NCBI GenBank assembly: GCA_004297645.1
Contig: SCUG01000478.1
Location: 1-16,891 of the forward strand
Direction: 5' to 3'
DNA: 16,891 bases
DNA from: Saprospiraceae bacterium
Lineage (GTDB): Bacteria > Bacteroidota > Bacteroidia > Chitinophagales > Saprospiraceae
Every line of letters begins with the position of its first letter. The stretch's first letter is position 1. Shown here piece by piece: positions 9,464 to 16,840 of this stretch. Both the position numbers and the translations under genes were made by a program. The notes under the pieces were generated by a model. That model was not told the origin of the DNA and did not search any database. It saw only the letters and a program-made list of their open reading frames with translations.

Positions 9464-10879
9464 TCAATCCAAAGAAAATATTTGCCCGAGCGCGGGGATT
9501 TCAATGTCGTTGAAACCGCGCTCGCCGAGGTAGGCACGGAGCGCCTCCTGGCTTTCGATTTCGCCGTGTACGAGGTAAATCTTTTTCACCTTCCCACGCT
9601 GGTTGCTGACGAAAGCGGCGATTTCCCCGCGGCCGGCATGGGCGGAGAATGAGTCCATCACCTCCACGTCGCAGCGCACTTTCTTTGGCTCGCCGAAAAG
9701 GTGGAGTTCCGCTGCCCCATCTCGCAGTTGTGCGCCCGGGGTTCCCGGAGAGCAGTACCCCACGATGAGTACCGTATTTCTCTTGTTTTCGATGTTGTTG
9801 AAAAGGTGGTGTTTTACCCGGCCTGCGTTGGCCATGCCTGAGGCGCTGATGATCATGCAAGGCTCTGAGGAGCTGTTCAGTCGCTTCGATTCTTCCGCTT
9901 CTTTGATGTAGGTAAGCCGGGCAAAGCCAAATGGGTTGGGGTCTTTGAGAAAGTAGGTGCTCAATTCGGCGTCGTAACATTCGGGGTGTTCGCCGAAGAT
10001 AACCGTGGCGTTCACCGACAGGGGGCTGTCCACATAAACTGGGATGGGCGGCAATTTGCCGGCATTTTCCAATTGGTCGAGGATGTACACGATTTCCTGT
10101 GTGCGGCCCACGCTGAAAGCGGGGATGATCAGTTTGCCGCGCTTTTCTATGCAGGTGTGCTGAATGATTTTCAGGAAATGTTCGATTTCGGCAGGAGGGG
10201 ACTCGTGGTCACGGTTGCCGTAGGTAGATTCGCAAATCAGGTAGTCCAAATCAGGCATTTGTTGGGGGTCGCGTAGGATGGGCCTGTTGGGCCGCCCGAT
10301 GTCGCCGCTGAAGCCGAGCCGCACGATACTGCCGTCGTTTCTGGTGATGTGTAAGGTGACGTTGGCGCTGCCGAGAATGTGCCCGGCGTCGCGGAACTCC
10401 ACTTCCACCTTCGGGTGTATATGAAAACGGCTGCCATAGCCGTGGCTGACAAACTGATTCATTGCCCGTTGGGCATCTTCCTTTGTGTAGAGGGCCTGTT
10501 TCTCTTCCTGGTCATTTTTGTTTTTAAATTTCTGGCGTTTCTTGTTGTGAAAGGCGGCATCTCGTTCCTGAATCAGGGCGCTGTCGAGCAGCATGATGCT
10601 GCAAAGGCTGAGGGTAGCATGGGTGCAGTGAATTTGCCCATCGTAGCCATCCTTCACCAATTTGGGAATGCGGCCGCAGTGGTCAATGTGGGCGTGAGAA
10701 AGGATGAGGCAATCTACCTTTTCGGGGTCGAATTTCCATTCGAAGTTGAAGTCTTCCATCACTTCGCTGCCTCCCTGGTACAGGCCGCAGTCAAGCAATA
10801 TTTGAAAGCCATCATCGAGAGTGAGGAGGTGAGCGCTGCCGGTAACTTCCCGTGCTGCTCCGCAAAACTTGATATTCAT
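9464..10879 (-). CDS. beta-CASP MBL-fold RNA-processing metallo-hydrolase
   Basis: 471 residues from ATG 10879. The open frame extends 50 residues further upstream (to 11029), but family members begin at MNIKFCGAAREVTGS, so the extension is probably untranslated. Metallo-beta-lactamase motifs: SHAHIDHCGR with H62, H64, D66 and H67; AGHILGSA with H167; SGDIGR with D193. The beta-CASP and C-terminal part follows, with DSFSAHAG (H414) and LVHGE (H438). This is the architecture of CPSF73/TTHA0252-like zinc-dependent ribonucleases, annotated as MBL-fold proteins with an RNA specificity domain. They cut single-stranded RNA; the physiological target in Bacteroidota is not defined. All metal ligands are present, so it is probably active. 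A Lys-rich insert lies at about 110-135. It stands alone between two intergenic gaps. Confidence 0.92.
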   Translation of the reverse strand: MNIKFCGAAREVTGSAHLLTLDDGFQILLDCGLYQGGSEVMEDFNFEWKFDPEKVDCLILSHAHIDHCGRIPKLVKDGYDGQIHCTHATLSLCSIMLLDSALIQERDAAFHNKKRQKFKNKNDQEEKQALYTKEDAQRAMNQFVSHGYGSRFHIHPKVEVEFRDAGHILGSANVTLHITRNDGSIVRLGFSGDIGRPNRPILRDPQQMPDLDYLICESTYGNRDHESPPAEIEHFLKIIQHTCIEKRGKLIIPAFSVGRTQEIVYILDQLENAGKLPPIPVYVDSPLSVNATVIFGEHPECYDAELSTYFLKDPNPFGFARLTYIKEAEESKRLNSSSEPCMIISASGMANAGRVKHHLFNNIENKRNTVLIVGYCSPGTPGAQLRDGAAELHLFGEPKKVRCDVEVMDSFSAHAGRGEIAAFVSNQRGKVKKIYLVHGEIESQEALRAYLGERGFNDIEIPALGQIFSLD

Positions 10880-11110
10880 TGACAAAAACTGATTGGTGAA
10901 GGTGGAAGGAAATAAGAGGACTTTTTGATTCCCCCGGTTCCTGTGCGGGGGCAAGTTATGAAATTTGACTGAGTGCCCGTCAAAAGTCACTTCTATTGCT
11001 GTACCCTCTAACTCAAATGCTGGATTCAACCCATGCCTGGCCGCAGGGATAGCCTATTTTTCCAAAGGTCAACGTGAGATGGAATGTCAATTATATCGTA
11101 GAGATGTAAT
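10880..11110. other. divergent intergenic region with a small hairpin
   Basis: 231 bases between the divergently transcribed metallo-hydrolase (minus) and sugar kinase (plus), the largest gap in the window. It must hold promoters for both, but no exact TAnnTTTG was found on either strand near the starts. A GC-rich inverted repeat CCCCCG (10932-10937) with CGGGGG (10947-10952) could form a hairpin in the leader of the metallo-hydrolase mRNA. Confidence 0.4.
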
Positions 11111-12172
11111 TTGCCGGGAAATTTTCAAAACTTGAATTCCGAAACCACAGCTATCCTCTGCCAGTTTTTGGGCGCAGCCCAAATAAGTGAGGTCCGGCCT
11201 TTCGGCACCGGCCACATCAACGACACGTATAAGGTGACCTCCGGCAGCGGCAACTTTCTGCTGCAAAAGCTGAACAGGTGGGCATTCGCTTCGCCCGAAG
11301 CGGTGATGCAAAACATCCGGCAGGTGGGCGAACACCTCGCCAACCGGCCCTACCCGCTGAAAAACATGCGCCCCGTGGCGGCCTGCGATGGAAGCCTTTG
11401 GCAGCAGGATGCCGCCGGTGAGTATTGGCGCATGTTTCCCTTCTTCGATGGCACGCTGACCCTCGGCCGCGTGGAAACGGAAGATCAGGCTTTCGAAGGG
11501 GCCAGGGCATTCGGTGCTTTCGCCAAAGCCCTCGGCGGGCTGCCACCCGAAACCTTGCACGCTACCATCCCCGGCTTCCACGACGGCCCGCAAAGACTCG
11601 CCTATTTTTACGAAGTAATAAAAATGGGCATCCCCGGCAGGCTGAAAATGGCAACAATGGAAATCGAAACCTTGTTGAAGCACCAATCCCTGTTTGGGCA
11701 AATAGCCGCAGCGGGCCTCCCGCAGCGAATCATGCACCACGACACAAAAATCGGCAACGTGTTGTTTGACGCTAAGACGCTAAAGGCGGTGGCCATCGTG
11801 GACCTCGACACCGTCATGCCGGGCACCGTGCTCTCCGACTTCGGCGACATGATGCGTACCTTCGCCAACGCTGCTGCCGAAGATGAGGCCTGCCTCGAAA
11901 AAGTGGCTCTGCGAATGCCTATCTTCCGTGCCCTAAGCGAGGGGTATCTTTTGGAAATGGGAGACACGCTGACGCCCTTAGAGAAAAAATGGCTGCCCGA
12001 GGGCGGGCGCTGGCTCTCCCTGATGCAGGCCATGCGCTTTTTGGCCGATTACCTCGAAGGTGACGTTTATTATAAAACGAATTACCCGGAGCACAACCTC
12101 GTGCGGGCACGCAGCCAGTTGGCCTTGTTCGAGTCAATGACGGCACAGCTATCTGGCATAAAGAATCCTTAA
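11111..12172 (+). CDS. APH-fold sugar kinase, N-acetylhexosamine 1-kinase-like
   Basis: About 353 residues of the aminoglycoside phosphotransferase/choline kinase fold. Near the N-terminus is FGTGHINDTYKV (31-42), the nucleotide-binding loop, with a likely ATP lysine in LLQKLN (K53). The catalytic loop is HHDTKIGNVLFD with D211 and N216, followed by the metal-binding aspartate in IVDLDTVMPGT (D231). GHINDTY plus VDLDTVMPG resembles NahK-type N-acetylhexosamine 1-kinases more than drug-resistance kinases, so the likely role is anomeric phosphorylation of GlcNAc or GalNAc in sugar salvage. The substrate is inferred, not proven. No in-frame ATG exists between the upstream stop (11099) and the conserved region, so it must start at TTG 11111 or TTG 11132. 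No sugar-catabolism genes are adjacent. Confidence 0.85.
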   Translation: MPGNFQNLNSETTAILCQFLGAAQISEVRPFGTGHINDTYKVTSGSGNFLLQKLNRWAFASPEAVMQNIRQVGEHLANRPYPLKNMRPVAACDGSLWQQDAAGEYWRMFPFFDGTLTLGRVETEDQAFEGARAFGAFAKALGGLPPETLHATIPGFHDGPQRLAYFYEVIKMGIPGRLKMATMEIETLLKHQSLFGQIAAAGLPQRIMHHDTKIGNVLFDAKTLKAVAIVDLDTVMPGTVLSDFGDMMRTFANAAAEDEACLEKVALRMPIFRALSEGYLLEMGDTLTPLEKKWLPEGGRWLSLMQAMRFLADYLEGDVYYKTNYPEHNLVRARSQLALFESMTAQLSGIKNP

Positions 12173-12198
12173 ACCTACACTTCCCGTTTGTCAAGGCT

Positions 12199-12206
12199 TA
12201 AATTTG
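12199..12206 (+). promoter_or_regulatory. possible -7 element upstream of the sensor kinase (TAAATTTG)
   Basis: TAAATTTG matches TAnnTTTG. It lies about 143 bases before the kinase ATG, so the leader would be long, and the nearest TTTG upstream (12187-12190) is too close for a -33 box. Low confidence. Confidence 0.22.
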
Positions 12207-12228
12207 TTGCGCTTTAGGTTTTTGCCTC

Positions 12229-12244
12229 TTTGCCTGCCGGCAAA
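12229..12244. repeat. short perfect inverted repeat
   Basis: TTTGCC (12229-12234), TGCC loop, GGCAAA (12239-12244). It is 57 bases after the sugar kinase stop and 105 before the sensor kinase start. It may be a weak terminator hairpin (no T-tract follows) or an operator; nothing decides. Confidence 0.4.
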
Positions 12245-12348
12245 CGAGCCATCCTGAGAGGCCACACTAAAAGGCATTTTGCACCACCACCACGCCAACT
12301 CAATACTGGCAGGCGTTGTTTAGAATCAATGAAAGACGACCACCTGAA

Positions 12349-13869
12349 ATGAATAAAAAAGCAATCTGGATTATTATCGGTTTGATGAGTGCCGCCCTAT
12401 TCGGGATAGCAGGCATGCAGGTCAAGTGGATAGCAGATTCCCTTCGGGCCAATGAAGAGCAATTCACCATCCGGGTTTTCGAGGCTCTCAATGGGGTGGC
12501 TGAAAAATTAGCCTACCTGGAAAACATCGAGGCAATGCAACACGTGGACAATGGTTTTGCTCAGAATTACATGGAGAAGGATGTTCAAAAACGCATAGCA
12601 TCGGGAGAATTCTCTTTTACCCTAGGAAACGAAAGCAAGCAGCAAAGCACGGTTTTGCTGACCAAACAGCAACTGCTGCAACTGAGCCTCTCCGCTAATT
12701 CGTGCAACTGTGCCGAGTGCCGCGCCGAGCGCGCGAAGATGCTCTCGCAGTTTGTCAACTACACCTCCGGGCTAAACCACGCCCCCGTGGTGGAGCGGAT
12801 AAACTTAGAACAATTGCAGCAGTTTTTGCGGCAGGAACTCAACGACAAAGGCATCTGCATCCCCTACAGTTTCGGCGTATATGACAATCGCAAGCACACT
12901 TTCGTCATCGCCGACGGGCATTATGTGGTGGAAGAAAGCCACACCGTCCCCACCAAGGAAGGCCACACTAACCTGCACACCTCCGAATACCGCGTGAACC
13001 TCTTCCAACAGGACGTGGAGTCTCCCGGCATGCTCATGGCCTTTTTCCCCGGCAAAGGCTCCTTCATCTGGCGGTCGGTGCTAAAAACCCTCATTGGCTC
13101 TATCCTTTTCACCGGCATCATTTTGTTCTGCTTTGCCTACACCATTTCGGTCATTTTCAGACAAAAGAAGATTTCAGAGATGAAGAACGACTTCATCAAC
13201 AACATGACCCACGAATTTAAAACCCCCATCGCCACCATATCTTTGGCTTCCGATAGCATAGCCAGCCCCATGATAATGGGTCAACCCGACAAAATCCGCC
13301 GCTTCGTGGACATCATCCGGCAGGAAAACAAACGCATGAATAACCAGGTGGAGAAGGTGCTTCAAATGGCCCAAATAGACCGCAACGATTTTAACCTCCA
13401 TCTCACCGATGTCAACCTTCACGACGTCATCAAACAGGCCGTGGAATACATCACCATGCAGGTGGACAAAAAGGAGGGAACGGTAAGTACTGACTTGCAG
13501 GCCTCCCAAGCCCATGTTGAGGGAGACCTGACCCACGTCTCCAACATCATCAACAACTTGTTGGACAACGCCAATAAATATTCCCCCGAAAAACCGGAGA
13601 TTTCGGTGGCTACGCGCAATGTGCCGGCGGGCGTGGAGGTTACCATCGGCGACAAAGGCATAGGCATGAGCGCCGCAGCTAAGAAACACATCTTTGAAAA
13701 ATTCTACCGCGTTCATACCGGCAACCTGCACGACGTGAAAGGCTTTGGCCTCGGCCTTAGCTACGTCAAAGCCATGATGACGGCCCATAAGGGCACCATC
13801 GAGGTGAAAAGTGAGCTGGGAAAAGGCAGCAGCTTCGTCTTGTTTTTTCCATTCAAAGCAGGTGCCTGA
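12349..13869 (+). CDS. membrane sensor histidine kinase (RprX-like)
   Basis: 506 residues from ATG 12349; a TTG at 12316 would add eleven residues but disrupts the typical short MNKK start. TM1 is at about 6-28 and TM2 at about 244-270. Between them is an extracytoplasmic sensor region of about 215 residues with a cysteine cluster CNCAEC (C119, C121, C124) and C170. The HisKA H-box is NNMTHEFKTP with phosphoacceptor H288. The ATPase domain shows the N box (INNLLDNANK, 401-410), G1 DKGIGM (435-440), FEKFYRV (449-455) and G2 GFGLGL (465-470). All catalytic parts are present and there is no obvious HAMP domain. It phosphorylates the response regulator encoded 130 bases downstream. Ligand unknown. 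Confidence 0.93.
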   Translation: MNKKAIWIIIGLMSAALFGIAGMQVKWIADSLRANEEQFTIRVFEALNGVAEKLAYLENIEAMQHVDNGFAQNYMEKDVQKRIASGEFSFTLGNESKQQSTVLLTKQQLLQLSLSANSCNCAECRAERAKMLSQFVNYTSGLNHAPVVERINLEQLQQFLRQELNDKGICIPYSFGVYDNRKHTFVIADGHYVVEESHTVPTKEGHTNLHTSEYRVNLFQQDVESPGMLMAFFPGKGSFIWRSVLKTLIGSILFTGIILFCFAYTISVIFRQKKISEMKNDFINNMTHEFKTPIATISLASDSIASPMIMGQPDKIRRFVDIIRQENKRMNNQVEKVLQMAQIDRNDFNLHLTDVNLHDVIKQAVEYITMQVDKKEGTVSTDLQASQAHVEGDLTHVSNIINNLLDNANKYSPEKPEISVATRNVPAGVEVTIGDKGIGMSAAAKKHIFEKFYRVHTGNLHDVKGFGLGLSYVKAMMTAHKGTIEVKSELGKGSSFVLFFPFKAGA

Positions 13870-13929
13870 CAATGAAATGGCCTTTGATAAAATAAAAGCC
13901 CTTGTTTTACTGTTCCGTTAAATAGCGTC

Positions 13930-13975
13930 TTGGCGTGTTATGTATTGGGTAATTAGAGTGCCAACACGCCAACAC
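13930..13975. repeat. 10-bp inverted repeat plus 8-bp tandem repeat in the kinase-regulator gap
   Basis: TTGGCGTGTT (13930-13939) is the exact reverse complement of AACACGCCAA (13963-13972), with a 23-base spacer. The right arm lies in two direct copies of GCCAACAC (13960-13967 and 13968-13975). This could be an operator for an autoregulating response regulator (OmpR-type regulators bind direct repeats) or a small intergenic repeat family. It lies 25-70 bases before the regulator ATG. Confidence 0.6.
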
Positions 13976-13999
13976 ACCAAAATAGAAACCACTTTTGTT

Positions 14000-14728
14000 A
14001 TGACCTCTACAACCCGCGGAAGAATACTTTTGGTAGAAGACGACCGGAATTTCGGCGAAGTACTCAGCTCCTATCTGGAGATGAACGGCTACGAAGTGAC
14101 GCTCGCTGATGATGGCATCAAGGGCGCCGAAAGTTTTAACAGAGGAAAATTCGACCTTTGCATCCTCGACGTGATGATGCCTCGCAAAGACGGCTTTACG
14201 CTGGGGCGGGAAATCCGGGAAAAAGACCAGGACATGCCCCTGATATTCCTCACCGCCAAAACCCTCAAAGATGATGTATTACAAGGCTTCAAAATCGGAG
14301 CTGACGACTACATCTCAAAACCGTTCAACTCCGAAGAATTACTTTGCCGCATTGGGGCCATCCTGAAACGCACCCGCCCCAAAGCCGACCCAAGTGAAGA
14401 AGTCCGCGAGTTTTTTATCGGCCGCTATCATTTCGACTTCCCGCTGCGCATCCTTACTTTCGACAAAGGCGGTCCAAATGAAGAAAAAGTTACGCTCTCC
14501 CCGAAAGAGGCGCAACTCCTTCGCCTGTTTGCTTTGAAAATCAACGACGTATTGCCGCGCTCCGAAGCCCTCACCAAAATCTGGAGCGATGACAATTACT
14601 TCACGGCCCGCAGTATGGATGTTTTCGTGACCAAACTCCGCAAATACCTCAAACTCGACGACAACCTCGAAATCGTCAACATCCATGGCAATGGATTCCA
14701 ACTATTAGAAAAGGATACGGCGCAGTGA
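14000..14728 (+). CDS. OmpR/PhoB-type response regulator (RprY-like)
   Basis: 242 residues from ATG 14000, which gives the normal start MTSTTRGRILLVEDD; a further in-frame ATG at 13940 lies within the repeat and is unlikely. The receiver domain (about 7-122) has the acidic pocket E13, D14 and D15, phosphoacceptor D57 in LDVMMPRKDG, T85 and K107 (ISKPF). The C-terminal winged helix (about 136-237) includes SPKEAQLLRLF and SMDVFVTKLRKYL, the latter being the recognition-helix region, and ends in HGNGFQL. It is a DNA-binding transcription factor controlled by the upstream kinase. The target genes are unknown; the inverted/direct repeats just upstream are a candidate autoregulatory site. Confidence 0.95.
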   Translation: MTSTTRGRILLVEDDRNFGEVLSSYLEMNGYEVTLADDGIKGAESFNRGKFDLCILDVMMPRKDGFTLGREIREKDQDMPLIFLTAKTLKDDVLQGFKIGADDYISKPFNSEELLCRIGAILKRTRPKADPSEEVREFFIGRYHFDFPLRILTFDKGGPNEEKVTLSPKEAQLLRLFALKINDVLPRSEALTKIWSDDNYFTARSMDVFVTKLRKYLKLDDNLEIVNIHGNGFQLLEKDTAQ

Positions 14729-14831
14729 CGGCAGGCGAGCAGGCAACTGCCGAAGATAGTCCCTCAGCGAAGGCCGCAATGGGCGATGGGCAGTTTACGC
14801 CTTGGGGATTCAACCGTTATTTTGAAGAAAA
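14729..14831. other. gap before the terminator, with a degenerate heptamer
   Basis: About 100 bases without a gene. It contains two near-copies of a 7-bp unit, ATGGGCG (14779-14785) and ATGGGCA (14786-14792), and GGCAG (14730-14734) pairing with CTGCC (14747-14751). These look like remnants of small intergenic repeats. Confidence 0.35.
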
Positions 14832-14869
14832 ACCTCTGGCAAATATTAGCTTTGCCAGAGGTCTTTTTT
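14832..14869 (+). terminator. intrinsic transcription terminator after the two-component genes
   Basis: ACCTCTGGCAAA (14832-14843), 7-base loop, TTTGCCAGAGGT (14851-14862), then CTTTTTT. A 12-bp perfect stem followed directly by a T-tract is a textbook rho-independent terminator. It lies about 100 bases after the response regulator stop and isolates it from the aminotransferase gene. Confidence 0.88.
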
Positions 14870-14936
14870 CGCCTGAACCCCTGGGCAGCAAACCCCCAGA
14901 GAGACAACCTCCCGGACTTTAAAACTATCGAACGAT

Positions 14937-15794
14937 ATGATAAAATACTATTCCGTCAACGGCGCACTCGTGCCGAAAGAAACCGCTGCACTCGGCGTCA
15001 GCGACCTCGCCATACTGCGAGGCTATGGGCTTTTCGATTATTTCTTGGTGATAAGCGGGCAGCCACTTTTTTTTGAAGATTATCTCGACCGCTTCTGGAG
15101 TTCTGCGGAACAATTGCAACTGGAAGTGCCTGTGTCCCGGAAAGAATTGGCCCGCCGCATTTTCGAAGTCATCCGTGCCAATGGTGAGCTTAATGCTGCC
15201 ATCCGGCTGGTGCTCACGGGTGGTTATGCCGCGGACGGCTATACTCCTCCCGGCCGTGCCAACCTTCTCATTCTGGAACATGCCCTGCCCACCTACCCCG
15301 CCTCAAAATACGACGACGGCTCCACCCTGATGCTGTATGAATACCAACGCCCGCTGCCCACTACCAAGACTATCAACTACGTAGTGGGCATCAACCTGCT
15401 GCCACAAATGATTGCCGCAGGGGCAGAAGATTTGCTTTTCCATTTCGGTGGATTTATCACTGAAACCACGCGTGCGAATTTTTTCATCGTTAAAGAAAAC
15501 GGCACCATTGTCACTGCCGGGGAGGGCATCCTGGAAGGTGTGACCCGCAAGCACGCTCTGCACATTGCCCGGCAACATTACAAAGTGGAGGAAAGAGCGC
15601 TGGCATTGGATGAGCTGCAAACCGCCAAAGAAGCCTTCATCACCAGCACCACCAAACGGGTGATGCCCGTGGTAAGAGTGGGGGGCACCATCATCGGCAA
15701 TGGCAAGCCCGGCGAGGTCAGCCGCCGGTTATTTGAATTGCTGCGGGAAGAGGAGGATGCGTATTTGATGAATAAAGAAAGCATGGGAGTTTAG
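14937..15794 (+). CDS. class IV PLP-dependent aminotransferase (BCAT / D-AAT / ADC lyase-like)
   Basis: 285 residues, the usual length for fold-type IV PLP enzymes such as branched-chain or D-amino acid aminotransferases and 4-amino-4-deoxychorismate lyase. Visible features: an N-terminal strand MIKYYSVNGALVP; DLAILRGYGLFDYF (23-36), typical of the family; R52 in LDRFWSS; the PLP-binding lysine K144 in PTTKTINYV; the cofactor-contacting E176 in TETTRANFF (175-183); and ITSTTKRVMPV (235-245). The exact reaction cannot be assigned: it may be amino acid transamination or pyruvate release from aminodeoxychorismate. It has no pabB-like neighbour. It follows the terminator at 14832-14869 and is probably transcribed from the short AT-rich stretch before 14937. 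It converges on hldD across 41 bases. Confidence 0.88.
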   Translation: MIKYYSVNGALVPKETAALGVSDLAILRGYGLFDYFLVISGQPLFFEDYLDRFWSSAEQLQLEVPVSRKELARRIFEVIRANGELNAAIRLVLTGGYAADGYTPPGRANLLILEHALPTYPASKYDDGSTLMLYEYQRPLPTTKTINYVVGINLLPQMIAAGAEDLLFHFGGFITETTRANFFIVKENGTIVTAGEGILEGVTRKHALHIARQHYKVEERALALDELQTAKEAFITSTTKRVMPVVRVGGTIIGNGKPGEVSRRLFELLREEEDAYLMNKESMGV

Positions 15795-15835
15795 AGCTTG
15801 TTTGGAATTTAGCTTCCTGCCAAAAAACTCCTTTT

Positions 15836-16840
15836 TTACCAGATAATTCCCCTTTTCAAATAGCCTTTTACATAGTCTTCCACCCCATCTTCCAGCGAGT
15901 AAAACGCCTTGGTGTAACCCGCTGACTTCAGCTTTTCCATGTTGGCTTCGGTGAAATACTGGTAGGTTTCCCGGATGTCTTCCGGGGTGTCGCTGAACGT
16001 GATATTGGGTGGCAGGCCCATCGCTTTGAAGGTGTTGGTGGCTAAGTCGAGGAAGGTTCGGGCTTGGCCGGTGCCCACGTTGTACAGGCCGTTCTGGATG
16101 CGGTTTTTGTAAAAATACCAGCACACCTCCACCACGTCTTTCACATAAATGAAGTCCCGGCTTTGGTGCCCGTTGGCGATGCCGGGCCGGTGGGAGCGGA
16201 AGAGTTGCATGCTGCCCGTTTCCCTGATTTGTTTTACCGTGTGATAAATGACGGAGGCCATGCGGCCTTTGTGGTATTCGTTCGGCCCATAGACGTTGAA
16301 GAATTTCAGACCAGCCCAAAAGGGGGGTAATTGGCAATTGGCAATTGGCAATTGGTGGCTTGAGAGTATTCCGCATTGCCGCAAGGCCCAAAGGTCGAAG
16401 TCGTTTTTTGACTGGCCGTAAGGGTTGAGCGGGCGGAGATTTGGCACAACGTCGTCGTGGTCGTCGTAGCCATGTTCACCAAGGCCATATGTGGCGGCAC
16501 TGGAAGCGTAAACGAGTGGGATGCGCTGCCGGGCGCAGATTTGCCAGATGGCTTGGGAGTATTGGAGATTCAGTTGGTCAAAAATGGCCGTGTCTTGTTC
16601 TGTGGTATCAGTGCGGGCACCGAGGTGAAAGACGAATTCGACTTGTGTTGCGTTTTTTTCAAACCAGAACAGAAACTCGTCGCGGTGGAACATGGAGCGG
16701 CAGGCTTTTCCCGCGAGGTTGCGCCGTTTATCGGTGCGGCTGAATTCGTCCACAGCGACGATGTTCGTGAGACCTTCGTCGTTAAGTTTTCGGAGCAGAC
16801 AACTGCCAATGAAGCCCGCAGCGCCAGTGACTATTATCAT
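15836..16840 (-). CDS. hldD: ADP-L-glycero-D-manno-heptose 6-epimerase with a repeat-encoded insertion
   Basis: 334 residues, an extended short-chain dehydrogenase that converts ADP-D-glycero-D-manno-heptose to the L-glycero form for the LPS inner core. The NADP-binding motif is TGAAGFIG (5-12). The catalytic triad region is SSAATYG (113-119) and NPYGQSK (Y141, K145). FNVYGPNEYHKGRMASV (181-197) and SRDFIYVKDVV are strongly HldD-like. The odd part is residues about 156-172, CGILSSHQLPIANCQLP, where a heptanucleotide tandem repeat (16329-16355) is translated. By comparison with the spacing I remember for E. coli HldD, this adds about 12 residues between the Tyr-Lys motif and FNVYGP. The frame stays open, so the enzyme may still work if the loop is tolerated. 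Alternatively the allele could be inactive or phase-variable. Confidence 0.93.
   Translation of the reverse strand: MIIVTGAAGFIGSCLLRKLNDEGLTNIVAVDEFSRTDKRRNLAGKACRSMFHRDEFLFWFEKNATQVEFVFHLGARTDTTEQDTAIFDQLNLQYSQAIWQICARQRIPLVYASSAATYGLGEHGYDDHDDVVPNLRPLNPYGQSKNDFDLWALRQCGILSSHQLPIANCQLPPFWAGLKFFNVYGPNEYHKGRMASVIYHTVKQIRETGSMQLFRSHRPGIANGHQSRDFIYVKDVVEVCWYFYKNRIQNGLYNVGTGQARTFLDLATNTFKAMGLPPNITFSDTPEDIRETYQYFTEANMEKLKSAGYTKAFYSLEDGVEDYVKGYLKRGIIW
16329..16355. repeat. heptanucleotide tandem repeat (AATTGGC, 3.9 copies) inside hldD
   Basis: Three perfect units of AATTGGC followed by AATTGG, 27 bases in all. Read on the minus strand it encodes QLPIANC in whichever frame is used, because 7 is not a multiple of 3. 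It contains no stop codon in any of the six frames. Such heptamers are usually intergenic; here it is within hldD, near codons 162-171. Confidence 0.9.

Noticed and set aside
10880..11029. N-terminal 50-residue extension of the MBL protein
   Set aside because: Family members start at the MNIKFCGAARE position and the extension looks noncoding.
11087..11740. 217-residue minus-strand open frame over the sugar kinase
   Set aside because: The kinase on the plus strand has all APH catalytic motifs; the opposite frame has none.
11111..12172. Antibiotic resistance (aminoglycoside phosphotransferase) gene
   Set aside because: The motifs GHINDTY and VDLDTVMPG point to a sugar kinase; the general APH fold does not imply drug resistance.
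12866..12884. Possible pseudogenisation of the histidine kinase
   Set aside because: The reading frame is continuous with all H, N, G1, F and G2 boxes intact.
16329..16355. CRISPR-like array
   Set aside because: The units are 7 bp and contiguous with no spacers; this is a simple tandem repeat.
15729..16391. 220-residue alternative minus frame within hldD
   Set aside because: It is hldD read out of frame; it matters only as the frame entered after gain of one repeat unit.
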